From CAIZWU01 sp942492905 (GTDB lineage: Bacteria; Verrucomicrobiota; Verrucomicrobiia; Verrucomicrobiales; V1-33), in the NCBI GenBank assembly GCA_942492905.1, contig OW818657.1, positions 1,860,001 through 1,924,000 on the forward strand: a stretch of 64,000 bases of DNA. The letters are read 5' to 3'. This document shows positions 36,322 to 45,900 of the stretch, piece by piece. The notes under the pieces are model-generated. The model was not told the DNA's origin. It saw only the letters and a program-made list of their open reading frames with translations, and did not search any database. Position 1 is the stretch's first letter. Every line of letters begins with the position of its first letter. Made by a program: the position numbers and the translations under genes.

Positions 36322-36987
36322 ATGGACCATCAGCCTGGAAACAAATCCACCAAACGCCTGCTGGATCCGATCGACCGCACTTCCGAAGTGTTGTTCGGGC
36401 TCATCATGGCGCTTTCCTTCACCTGCTCCATCAGTGCCGCCGGGGCGGGCCGCGAGGATGTGCGGACGATGCTGATCGGTGCCATCGGATGCAACATCAC
36501 CTGGGGTTTGATTGATGCCATCATCTTCCTCATGACGAGTCTCACGGAGCGGGCACACGGCATTGCCACCCTGCGGGCTTTGCGCCAGACCACCGATCCC
36601 AGGGAAGCCCGCGCCATTATTACGGATGCGTTGCCGCCTTTGGTCGCGGGCGCGATGAGTGAGGACGATTTTGAAGGGATCCGCCAGAATCTGGGATTGA
36701 TGTCGGAACCGCCGGCCCGGCCCCGTCTGGGCAAGGCTGATTTCCTTGCCGCGGTGGGCATTTTTTTCCTGGTATTCCTCGCGACCTTTCCTGTGGTGAT
36801 TCCGTTTCTCTTTATGGGTGACCCCCTCGCGGCGCTCCGGGTTTCCAATGCCGTCGCCCTCGTGATGTTGTTTTTTGCCGGCTATTCGCTGGGTCACTAT
36901 GCCCGGCATCGCCCGCTGAGAATGGGATTTGCCATGATGCTGATTGGCAGCGTGCTGGTCATGATCACCATTGCCCTTGGAGGATAG
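36322..36987 (+). CDS. VIT1/CCC1-like membrane protein
   Basis: The 221-residue product has five predicted helices. The first block around LDPIDRTSEVLFGLIMALSFTCS and GAIGCNITWGLIDAIIFLMTSLTER, a cytosolic middle (about 85-140), and a C-terminal helix pair (FLAAVGIFFLVFLATFPVVIPF; GYSLGHYARHRPLRMG) recall the VIT family of iron/manganese transporters. The conserved metal-binding Glu pattern of the cytosolic region is not clear, so the substrate is uncertain. It follows the antiporter gene by 142 bases. Confidence 0.7.
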   Translation: MDHQPGNKSTKRLLDPIDRTSEVLFGLIMALSFTCSISAAGAGREDVRTMLIGAIGCNITWGLIDAIIFLMTSLTERAHGIATLRALRQTTDPREARAIITDALPPLVAGAMSEDDFEGIRQNLGLMSEPPARPRLGKADFLAAVGIFFLVFLATFPVVIPFLFMGDPLAALRVSNAVALVMLFFAGYSLGHYARHRPLRMGFAMMLIGSVLVMITIALGG

Positions 36988-37027
36988 TTCAGGTGGTGAG
37001 TCCCTCCGGATGGCTGAATCTGGAATC

Positions 37028-37993
37028 CTACCACATCAGTGAAAGGCCAGCGGTGATCGTGTCGGAATCAGCGCCCGTGCTGGTGAGGGTGCGGGTGTTG
37101 ATGTAGGCGACTTTGAAGCCGAGTTGGCGGTTGATCGGGATGCCAAGACTGAGCCCCCAGCCGAAATTGCTTTGCTGATTATCGCTCGGAATGCGGTTCA
37201 CCAGGGTTTCGCTGCCGCCGCCATAACCGGCACTGGCACTCAGCCAGAGGCCGGGGCGGAAGGTGTAAATGAGATGGGCGTCGGCGGTGTAGAACGGGTC
37301 CTGTTCGAGTTGCTTGCCGTTGAAGAACTCATCGTTTTCCGTGAAAATCCAAACGGAGGTATTGAGTTCCAACGACCAGGGGCCGCGGGTATGGACGACC
37401 CCCAATTGAGGGCGGAAGGTAAAGCGGTTGCTGCCAAGATTGATCAGCTTGTCCTCCAGGTATTCTCCGGTCGGCAGCTGCACCCCGAGGCCGGCGCCCA
37501 CGATGGTTTCAGGTCCCGTCCGCGCCCGGTAGGCAGCATACTCCTTTCCTGCAAGCGGTGGGGCTCCGAACAGATTTACCGCAAACCGCAGGTGGGAGTC
37601 GGACCATCCCTCCCGTTCCACGGTGGTGGGGGTGCCATCGAGGATTCCCGACCATTCGCCGCTCTGATACGCTTGGACGAAATCAATACGGGCTGACTTG
37701 CCGAACAATTCAAAGCTCCGGATGTATTTGAGGGCAGCCGTATCGAGTTCGAATCCGGCATCCTCGATTTTCAATAACGGATCGAAGGCGATATCCCCGG
37801 AAGTGTAAGCATAGGCGCCGCCGAGGAAGTTGCTCCCCATCGGCAGATGGCTCCAGCGGCGTGGTTCAATGTCCTGACCGTGGCAAGTCAGGGCTGAAAC
37901 CGCCAAAGTCAAAGCCAGTAACACACCGAAACGATCTGATGCTGTTCCACCCGATGGGTGCCCCACGGGTTGATGGTTTTGGGATACTTTCAT
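37028..37993 (-). CDS. Outer-membrane protein, MetA-pathway phenol-transporter-like
   Basis: The 321-residue product has a signal peptide ending near ALTCHGQ, then a beta-barrel pattern with alternating strands to the C-terminal TAGLSLMW. The opening IEPRRWSHLPMGSNFLGGAYAYTSGDIAFDP is typical of the transporter family named after meta-pathway phenol degradation. The family's substrates are poorly known. It is downstream of the glycosidase gene on the same strand, separated by 114 bases, so it may provide outer-membrane passage for the sugar locus. Confidence 0.75.
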   Translation of the reverse strand: MKVSQNHQPVGHPSGGTASDRFGVLLALTLAVSALTCHGQDIEPRRWSHLPMGSNFLGGAYAYTSGDIAFDPLLKIEDAGFELDTAALKYIRSFELFGKSARIDFVQAYQSGEWSGILDGTPTTVEREGWSDSHLRFAVNLFGAPPLAGKEYAAYRARTGPETIVGAGLGVQLPTGEYLEDKLINLGSNRFTFRPQLGVVHTRGPWSLELNTSVWIFTENDEFFNGKQLEQDPFYTADAHLIYTFRPGLWLSASAGYGGGSETLVNRIPSDNQQSNFGWGLSLGIPINRQLGFKVAYINTRTLTSTGADSDTITAGLSLMW

Positions 37994-38107
37994 GGCTGCA
38001 GTCTGGCGACGGCCCCCTCACTGTCAATGCGATCAACCCGCCGTCTCTTGTTTCTACGGGTTGCCGGGGCACGGGGATTGCGTGCAGCCAGAATGCTGCT
38101 GGCAAGT

Positions 38108-41100
38108 TCATGCGGGATTCACCGGTCCTGTCAGGATAGGCCCATCCGGTGGACGGGGTTCGAGTTGGAGGATACTGTGAAAAGGAAGAGACTTCATGAA
38201 GACAGTGGTGACTCCTGGTTGAATCCACCGGCCTTCGGGCAGGGGCGGGGCGATGGAAAGGCCGCCGGGTGGCAGGGTGAGGGCGCCGCCAATGGTCACT
38301 TCGATAGACTCATCGCTCCCGGCTTTGATGAGGAAGTCCAGGCTGCCGTAACGGGTGGGCAGGCCTTTCACGGCGAATCCATCCCCGCTGGAGATCCATG
38401 CCCATGGCATGCCGGAGGCGAGCACCATGGAATCGGTGGCTTCGCGTTCGCTGGCGACCATGGACGCGAGAGCGAGCAGGTATTCTGCGGCGATCCAGGT
38501 ATGCGGAACATCACCGAGATGGCCCGGGGATATAGGGTTGCGCCAGGTGATTTCCGGCCATTGATTCCAGGCAAGCGGACGCCGGTCCGACAGGAAAAAC
38601 TGGAGGAGTTCGTTGGCTTCGTCCCGTTTCCCGAGACGGACAAAAGCCCCGATGATGCGGATCTCGTAGGCGGTGTAGTTGTTCCACGGCATTTCGCCAC
38701 GGTGTTTGCGCCGGAAGCCGTCGAGGTAGGTGTCCAGCATGGCGTGCAAAGGTCCCCCGGGCAGAACGTCCGCGAAGTCGAGTTGCGCGATGGCATTGGA
38801 GGTCGCCGTGGGATCAAAGTCGGCCCACTCGACCGAACCCGGAATGTAAGCGAGATCCTTGGCGGCGATGACCTGCTGGATCGATTTCAGCACGTCCCCC
38901 TGGAAAGCCTGGGCCTCGGTTCTCCAACGCCTGGAAGGTTCCGTCAGGTCGGCCGTCGTGGCCAGATCCGCTGCCGCCTCCAGCCCGCGGATGCCCCAGA
39001 AATCGTCCCAATAGGAATGCACCGGATGGGCGAGATAGCCCTCGTGACTAGCGGATTCAGGGAGTAACCCGTAACAGGCCGCATGGTCCCCCTCTTGGTA
39101 TTCCCCGGTCATGCGTTCGCGGCGCAGGGCGATCAGGTAATCCGCCGCCCGGGTCACGTAGGGGATCATGCTTTGCAGGAAAGCCGGATCTCTGCTTCCG
39201 CGCATCACCTCACGGACGCCCCAGAGGAACTGGCCGTGGCTGTCGTGCTCCACCAGCCAGTCGATCCCATCGCGGTCCACCACGCAGGGCACAAAGCCGT
39301 CGTCACGCTGGAAGGGTGCATACCAAGTGAGGAATTCCCGCAGTGCCTGGGGCAGCCCGGCCTTTGCCAGGGCAGCGCCCATGATCACGCAGTCCCGGAC
39401 CCAGGAACGGGTGTAGCGCCGGGGGCCGGGTTGGATGGCCGGGCCGTCGCGGTTGATCAGAATGTGCCCGGCCGCAGTACGGAAACAATCAAAGGCGGCG
39501 CTGGCGCAGGGCGGGACCTGCCATTCCACCTCATGGAGGGTGCGGTGCCAGCGGGCGAGGGCCTCAGCCCGGGCTTCCTTCCGGAGGGCGTCACTTTTGT
39601 CGAAGTAGGGCACCGAGATCGTGACTTCGAGGGAACTGCAGCCGGGAGGTAGGTCCCACGCCAACGTGGCGGAGGCATAACCGGTTTGGTCCTCCACGGT
39701 GGAGCGGGATGGCATGATTCCGCTGGCGAGAATCCAGAGGATGCCGCCCTCCTCGAAAGCGGCAGCGCCCCGGGCATCTGCAGGAGGCGAGAACTCCACC
39801 CGGCGGCCTTCCACCAGGAGGTGGTCTGCCTGACAGGAAATCCGGTGAACCGGGCTGATGCCGCCGAGATTGCGGAAAGCCTGCCAGGGTGGATTGACCT
39901 GGAACGGCCGCACCGCCACCATCAAACGTGCCTCCTGAACCGGGTTGCTGTATTTCAACCGGTAGGTCACGTGGAGCGTGAGGGATTCGGCCTCACCATC
40001 GACCCATGGCCGGATATCCAACTGCAGATCATCCGATTTCCAGGTGACAGAGGGCACCGGAATCCCAGCTTCGGCGAGACGGCTGGTGGTTTGCACATTT
40101 GCCCAGGTGATGCGCTGGCCGGCGCTCATCACAAAAGGCTCCAGTGAAAAACCCGCTTCGTCCACCTCGACCATGCCTTCCTCGTTGATCAGGGCACGGC
40201 GCCTGCCATCCGGACTGCCGACGGGAGTCCAGTAGGATTGCTCGCGCAGCCAGTAGCGGGGGAACCATCCCCGGGGGAATTCTGCCGCCACCTGGTGGAT
40301 GAACTCATTGGGGGTGCGGGTATAGGCGTCCGGACGGAGTGTCAGGGAGAGCAGGCCTGCTCCGGCGGCATCGGCGAAGGAAAGCCGCAGGTGCCTGGCT
40401 TCCGCGCCGGGGGTGGGAATGTGGGATTTCATGCCCACGGACGCCAACGCCTGATAGACCGGGGTCCAAGCGATTCCATCATCGGATATTTCTACCGTGT
40501 AGGCGCGCGGCGGCAGCGGCTCCGGCCAATGGATCACCACACCGCCGAAACGCAAACTCCGTCCGAAATCCATCCGCCACCAGGGTTTGTCATCTCCGGG
40601 CACCGCCTTCCAGGTGGTCAAGGAACCTTCCCCAAAAACGGCGGTCGCCGGATAGCCGGTTTGCTCGCTGGAGGCGTGAATGCGGCGGGGGGATCGCAGC
40701 GTCTGATCTTCGAAGCTGGGCGAGGAGAGCTCGAGCGTGCCTTTGCCGCCGGGACCGGCAGCAATGACAAACTCGACGGCTTCAATCACTGAAGCCGCGC
40801 CCCCTCCGGCAGGTCCCCAGGCGAAGGGCAGGCTGCGCTCATTGAACTGGTATTCACACCACGTGGCGGGCAGTTCGAAGTTCTGGCACAGGTTCCGCCA
40901 GACGTTGCTGCCGCCCGGATCCGCCACTTTGAATTCAAAGTGATTGGGCGGCCCCGCTCCTCTCATGCGGAAGCCGATTTCAAAGGTTTCCGGCAGAGTG
41001 AACCGGAATACCTGACGGATCACCACAAAACCGCCGCCACCGTGGAAATCATAGTCCAGCCGCAAGCCGGCCTGGCCGTCGGGACCCTCGGTCCGGGACA

Positions 41101-41182
41101 GTTTTCCCTCTGCCTGCCCTGACGCAAAAACCTGCCAGGTATCGGGATTTTCAAAGAGGGAGAAAAAGGGGTGGGTATTCAT
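38108..41182 (-). CDS. Discoidin-domain (alpha/alpha)6 glycosidase-like protein
   Basis: The 1024-residue product has no signal peptide, so it is probably cytoplasmic. An N-terminal jelly-roll region (1-155) is followed by an F5/8C discoidin-like domain (about 165-285; WWRMDFGRSLRFGGVVIHW, YTVEISDDGIAWTPV), a linker domain, and a six-hairpin region (about 560-950). The last includes RRYTRSWVRDCVIMGAALA and DDGFVPCVVDRDGIDWLVEHDSHGQFLWG, like GH15/GH63-clan enzymes. It presumably cleaves an oligosaccharide; the bond is unknown. It is 24 bases downstream of the ABC gene and shares its strand with the GH94-like gene. Confidence 0.75.
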   Translation of the reverse strand: MNTHPFFSLFENPDTWQVFASGQAEGKLSRTEGPDGQAGLRLDYDFHGGGGFVVIRQVFRFTLPETFEIGFRMRGAGPPNHFEFKVADPGGSNVWRNLCQNFELPATWCEYQFNERSLPFAWGPAGGGAASVIEAVEFVIAAGPGGKGTLELSSPSFEDQTLRSPRRIHASSEQTGYPATAVFGEGSLTTWKAVPGDDKPWWRMDFGRSLRFGGVVIHWPEPLPPRAYTVEISDDGIAWTPVYQALASVGMKSHIPTPGAEARHLRLSFADAAGAGLLSLTLRPDAYTRTPNEFIHQVAAEFPRGWFPRYWLREQSYWTPVGSPDGRRRALINEEGMVEVDEAGFSLEPFVMSAGQRITWANVQTTSRLAEAGIPVPSVTWKSDDLQLDIRPWVDGEAESLTLHVTYRLKYSNPVQEARLMVAVRPFQVNPPWQAFRNLGGISPVHRISCQADHLLVEGRRVEFSPPADARGAAAFEEGGILWILASGIMPSRSTVEDQTGYASATLAWDLPPGCSSLEVTISVPYFDKSDALRKEARAEALARWHRTLHEVEWQVPPCASAAFDCFRTAAGHILINRDGPAIQPGPRRYTRSWVRDCVIMGAALAKAGLPQALREFLTWYAPFQRDDGFVPCVVDRDGIDWLVEHDSHGQFLWGVREVMRGSRDPAFLQSMIPYVTRAADYLIALRRERMTGEYQEGDHAACYGLLPESASHEGYLAHPVHSYWDDFWGIRGLEAAADLATTADLTEPSRRWRTEAQAFQGDVLKSIQQVIAAKDLAYIPGSVEWADFDPTATSNAIAQLDFADVLPGGPLHAMLDTYLDGFRRKHRGEMPWNNYTAYEIRIIGAFVRLGKRDEANELLQFFLSDRRPLAWNQWPEITWRNPISPGHLGDVPHTWIAAEYLLALASMVASEREATDSMVLASGMPWAWISSGDGFAVKGLPTRYGSLDFLIKAGSDESIEVTIGGALTLPPGGLSIAPPLPEGRWIQPGVTTVFMKSLPFHSILQLEPRPPDGPILTGPVNPA

Positions 41183-41206
41183 GGAAAGGCGTGGTGATCG
41201 GAAAAA

Positions 41207-42898
41207 TCAGGCCTCCCGCCAGGTCCACGAGCCGTCGTCGTGGAGTTCAAGGGAGGCACCTTGATAGGACGGTGGAGGCCCCCCGCTGCCGAAGGAGATG
41301 CAGGTGATGTGGTGCCGCGACAGCAAATCGAGCACCATTTGCCGGCCGGCTTCGTCGAGCGAAGAGTCCAGTTCATCGATAAAAGCGAATTGTGGCCTGG
41401 CCAGCACTGCCTGGGCCACGCCGATCAATTTGGCATCGCGGAAAGAGAGCGTTTCCCGCCAGTTCCGCGGTTCATCGGCGGCATTCCGGTCATGGACCAT
41501 CGCAGCAAGTCCGAGTTCGGACAGCACCTCGTCGATTTGATGATCGGAGATGCCGGCGGAGGTCCGGTCCGGCACCAGCAGTTCGCGCAGGCGGCAGGGC
41601 GGCAGGAAGGGACGTTCCGGCAGGAACACGACCTGGTCGGCAGGCGGGCGGACAATGGTTCCGGTGCCGCTCCCGTGAATCCCTGCCGCCGCCCGGAAAA
41701 GGGCAATCCGGCCCGCGCGATTGGAGCCATGCACGATGACGCGGTGCCCTGGCTGCCAGGTCAGGTTCAGATCCTTCACCAGCACCGCAGCGTCCTCCGC
41801 CGGGGAATGCAGGGTCAGCCCGGTGAAGGCGAAATGATCTGCCCCCGGGCTGATGCCGATCCGCGCCAGCTCGCGGCGGGCTCCCAGTTTTTCCGCAGCT
41901 TCGACAAATTCGCCCAGTCTCGAAACCACCGACGCATAACTTGAAATCGCCTGGAACTGCGTGATCACCAGCGAGAAGGCTCCCAGCAGGGTGGCAAAGG
42001 CCATGGTGGCCTGACCAATCACCCCGAACTCGACTCCGCCCCGCATGAAAAGCGGAGCCACGATCAGCACCGGAATCAACTGGATCATGTAGTTGTAGCC
42101 CGTCGTGAAGAAACTCAGATTGCGGTTCACCGCGATGATCCGCCGCAGATTCTCCACGAGGGCATCGATGCGGGTCATGAGGCGCGCCCGGATGTCCGCC
42201 TCCTTGCCCGAAAGGGCGATGCCGTCGGCATTGGCGCCAATCTGGATGAGAGCCGAGCGGAAGTCCGCCTCGCGGTCGGCCTGGCTGTAGTTGAGCCGGA
42301 TCAGCGGTCGTCCCAGCCAGATGGTGAGGGCCGAACCTGCCGCGGCGTAGAGGACCGCCACGCCGAACAATTTGGGACTGATGGTCCACAGGACGCCCGA
42401 AAACGACACCGCCGCCATGGTGCCATTCAAAATCATGAGCAGGAAGGAAAGGGTAGTGGTGGTCAGTTGCCTGACGTCTTCGGTCATGCGCTGATCCGGA
42501 TTGCTGACCGCCCCTTCGCCTGTCATGTTCAGATAGAGACGGGTGTCCATATAATTGCCGGTGATGCGGTGGGTGAGCCAGTCCCGCCAGAGCAGCCCCA
42601 GGCGTTCCTCGGTAAAGCGGAAGAATACTCCGGTAAGGGTTGATCCCGCGAAGACCGCCACATACAGCCATGTGTAGTAGGAAAAGCCGCCCCAGTCTCG
42701 GCTCTCGATGGCGGACATGAAATAACGGCCGACAAAACTGTTGGCCACGTTCATGGCATTGATGCCCAGCATCAGGGTCAGCAGACCAGCCAGCAGCCAC
42801 CGGGCTTTTTTGCCAGCCGGTGATTTCAGGAACAGCCCCACATTGCCTGCCAGGCGGCGGAAGTTTTGACGGTTGAGAGCTGATGTTTGTTCCTTCAT
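41207..42898 (-). CDS. SbmA/BacA-ABCD-type ABC transporter with degenerate ATPase domain
   Basis: The 563-residue product starts at ATG 42898. The N-terminal part (about 30-320) is an ABC_membrane_2 type domain (NYMDTRLYLNMTGEGAVSNPDQRMTEDV, typical of SbmA/BacA and ABCD proteins). The C-terminal part aligns with an ATPase domain, but key residues are changed. Walker A reads GSNRAGRI (391-398) with no Lys, the Q-loop is LPERP, the signature is LSFRDAK instead of LSGGQ-like, and the H-loop His is missing (ISFGSGG). Walker B is kept (FAFIDELDSSLDE). It may be a proton-driven SbmA-like carrier or need another ATPase. It lies between the GH94-like and glycosidase genes. Confidence 0.82.
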   Translation of the reverse strand: MKEQTSALNRQNFRRLAGNVGLFLKSPAGKKARWLLAGLLTLMLGINAMNVANSFVGRYFMSAIESRDWGGFSYYTWLYVAVFAGSTLTGVFFRFTEERLGLLWRDWLTHRITGNYMDTRLYLNMTGEGAVSNPDQRMTEDVRQLTTTTLSFLLMILNGTMAAVSFSGVLWTISPKLFGVAVLYAAAGSALTIWLGRPLIRLNYSQADREADFRSALIQIGANADGIALSGKEADIRARLMTRIDALVENLRRIIAVNRNLSFFTTGYNYMIQLIPVLIVAPLFMRGGVEFGVIGQATMAFATLLGAFSLVITQFQAISSYASVVSRLGEFVEAAEKLGARRELARIGISPGADHFAFTGLTLHSPAEDAAVLVKDLNLTWQPGHRVIVHGSNRAGRIALFRAAAGIHGSGTGTIVRPPADQVVFLPERPFLPPCRLRELLVPDRTSAGISDHQIDEVLSELGLAAMVHDRNAADEPRNWRETLSFRDAKLIGVAQAVLARPQFAFIDELDSSLDEAGRQMVLDLLSRHHITCISFGSGGPPPSYQGASLELHDDGSWTWREA

Positions 42899-42948
42899 GA
42901 GCACGGCAGGCAACAAGCCATTCCAGGGAGGTTCTGTGTGGAGGACTG

Positions 42949-45900
42949 TCAGTCCAAATGGATGACCAGGCGGTCGTCCGCGCCGGTCAGCTGCCTGGTG
43001 AGGGACTCCATGGTTATGCGGACGGCGCCGGAACGGTAGGGATTGGGTTCCCGGACGAAATCGAGAGGGGCGCCGTTCAATTCCACCGCAACGGTGCCGC
43101 ATCCCCTGCCTTTGATGTGATAGGTGATCTCCACCAGACTGCCGGCGATGCGCAGGGCCGCTTTCAGTCCATCAAGAGCCGGAGGAATCACCGGGTCCAC
43201 CGCGAGGGCGGCTTTCTCCAGACGAAGACCGAGGAAACACTGCAGGATGAGCCTCACGCTGATGCCCGCTCCGCTGGAGTAGACCCGCCAGCCACCTTCG
43301 AGGGCCACCTCTCCGCGGTTAACTTTCCCGTAGTCATGGAAGGCCTCGTAGCGGTCGGCGAAGGCTGCATCCGAACTGGAGTAATAACAATTCGCCTGAC
43401 GCCGGGTGGCCGAAGGCACGATTTCGCTGATGGCGATGGGATTGATCCGGCAAAGCGCTTCGAAGAATTCGACAGCCGCTCCGCAATGGGCGAGGGCCTC
43501 GCAGTAGCGGAGGTGGGCATGCATATACATGATGCCGATTTCCCGGCCGAAGAAGCTGGCGCTTTCGGCACGCTGAAAATACTTTTGCGGGCCTCCGTGG
43601 TAGGCCATCGGATGGTCGAAAAGATGGACTCCGTCAGGCCCCAGCAGATGTTGCCGGATCAGCGCCAGATGGGATTCCGCCTGCTGGGGGGTGAACATGT
43701 CATTGATGATGGCATGAATCATCGGCAGCACGCTGTAGGAAAGGCCGGTGAGTTTGTCCCCCGGATGCAGCAGAAAGTCGGTTTTGCCGTTCTCGTGGAA
43801 ATAGGCGAGACCCGCGATGACGCCATCCACGATCAAAACGCGCTGGAATTCATCGAGCAGGGTGGCCGCCATGGCCTGAAGGGCTGCGGCGCGGCCGTGG
43901 TGGCCCAGTCGGCCGAGGGCCTGCGCCAGCGCGGTCAGGGTCTGATAGTTGAGGGTGACCGTCCACGAACTGCACAGCCGCTCGCGCATGTCGGGTTTGG
44001 CCGGTTGCAGGGAATCATTCCAGTCCCCGTGGCCGTAGGCCGCCAGGTGGGTTCCGGCAATGACCCGGCTCTGGATCAGACCGAGGGCGCGTTCGACGTG
44101 TTGCCATATCGTCGCCTTCTCCGCGGCTTCATCCCCGTCAAAATGGAAGAAAGGCAGGGTCTCCTCCAGCAGTCCCTCATCTCCTGTGGCGGAGAGATAC
44201 TGGGCCAGGGCCAGAACCGGCCAATAGACGATATCCCCGTGGGAATCACCGGGCCGGATGCCGCGCTCACGGTCAAAGAACATAAACCATTGAGGCCAGT
44301 CGCCATCCGTATTCTGCTGGCGGAAGACCCGCCCCAGCAAATCGCGTACGGCTTCAAACCGGCCCAGGGCGAGAAGGAGTTCCACCGGTCCCTGACAAAC
44401 ATCCCGGGTGCCCCAGCCGCCGCCGGAGTATTGCTCCAGCCCGCGCGGGGAAAGATAGTGCACCAGCGCATTGTGGATGAACCATGGGAAAATCTCGGCA
44501 GTCCGCCCGGCGGCGGCCGCCAATGGACTGGCCCCGGGAGCCTCGATGGCCAGGCCCGCTCCGATGGAATCCCACAAGCCCGCGCCCGGACCGGTGGTGG
44601 ATTCCACGAGGGCTCCTTCGATCACCAGGCCAGCGGCCCGCGCCGGTGCGGTGACCACGCAGAGGAAAGGCTGGCGGCGCGATTGGCCATCGGCGAACAA
44701 CAATTCGTCGCCTCCGGCGGCCTCCACCAGGGTCTCCGGGGAAGGGGTGAGGCGGAATCCGCCTGCCGGAAAACGCCGGCCAACATCACTTTCAGGGCTG
44801 GCCCTCACAAAGAAGGCCGGGCCCTGACGTTCCCATACTGCCGGCACGGACAGGCTGCCATCGTCTCCATTCAGGGAGATATGGTGGGAAATCAGAAACC
44901 GCACCGGCGGGCCTTCCCTCACGGTGAGGGACAGGCGAAGCTCATGCCGGTCATCAGGGGCGGAGGAAACCACCTCCAGCAGGCCGCCGCGGTATTGATA
45001 AATCCACCGGCAGGAATCCGGGGTCATTGCAAAGGCCGAGGGCATATCCAGCAACTGCCAAACGCCTTCGATTTCGGCAAAGACACGTTGTCCGTGACTG
45101 GGGAAGAGGCCGAGGTAGGTGTGGCAGGTGGAGAGGAAACGGTTGATGCTGACATGCCCCTGAGTGACCATTGAATGAAACACCCCATTCATCCAGGCGG
45201 TGGACATGAGGGACGATTCATCGGGTGTCAGGGAACTGCCGGAACGCAGCAGATGGCCATGGGGACGCAGCACTGACAATTCCTTGGCCGGGAGTACCAC
45301 ATGGCTCCGGTCCCCGGTGAAAAAAGAGAGGAGCGGGCCATCCCCGCTTTCGCCGTGACGCGGGGCCTCCCCAAACAACCGGACGAGGGCTGGTTGATCC
45401 AGGGCCAGCGATGCCAACCGGGGAGCGTTGGAAAACAGACCTTTGGCAGGAGGGTTGTCCGGAGCGCTATCCGGCCATGCGGGAGGGGCGGCTTCGGGCA
45501 GGGCCAGCGCAGCATCGATTTTCTCCGCGTCAGATGGCGCCGTGGCTGCCTGCTGGTCGGGTTCGAACCAGCCGAAAAACCCACTCCGGGCCTTGCCGCC
45601 GGCCGCCAGCACGATGGGCTCATCCTGGAGGGCCACCATGGAGTGTTCGTGCTGCAGGCGTTTTCCGGAAAGCCCCGCCGCCAGGCCGGGGGGCGTGCCG
45701 CCGCCACGGGTCGAGAGGCCATGGAACTGGAGCGCATCGGTCGAGTAGGAAACCCCGCGTCCCAACGAACCAATCACCGTCCAAGGGCATCGCCCGCCCA
45801 TCGATTGGTTTTGCCGCGAAGCCACCGCATGTCCCCGGAGGGGGTGTTCCAACGGCGTGTGGTCCACATATTGACTCACATAAAACTCATTGAGACGGAT

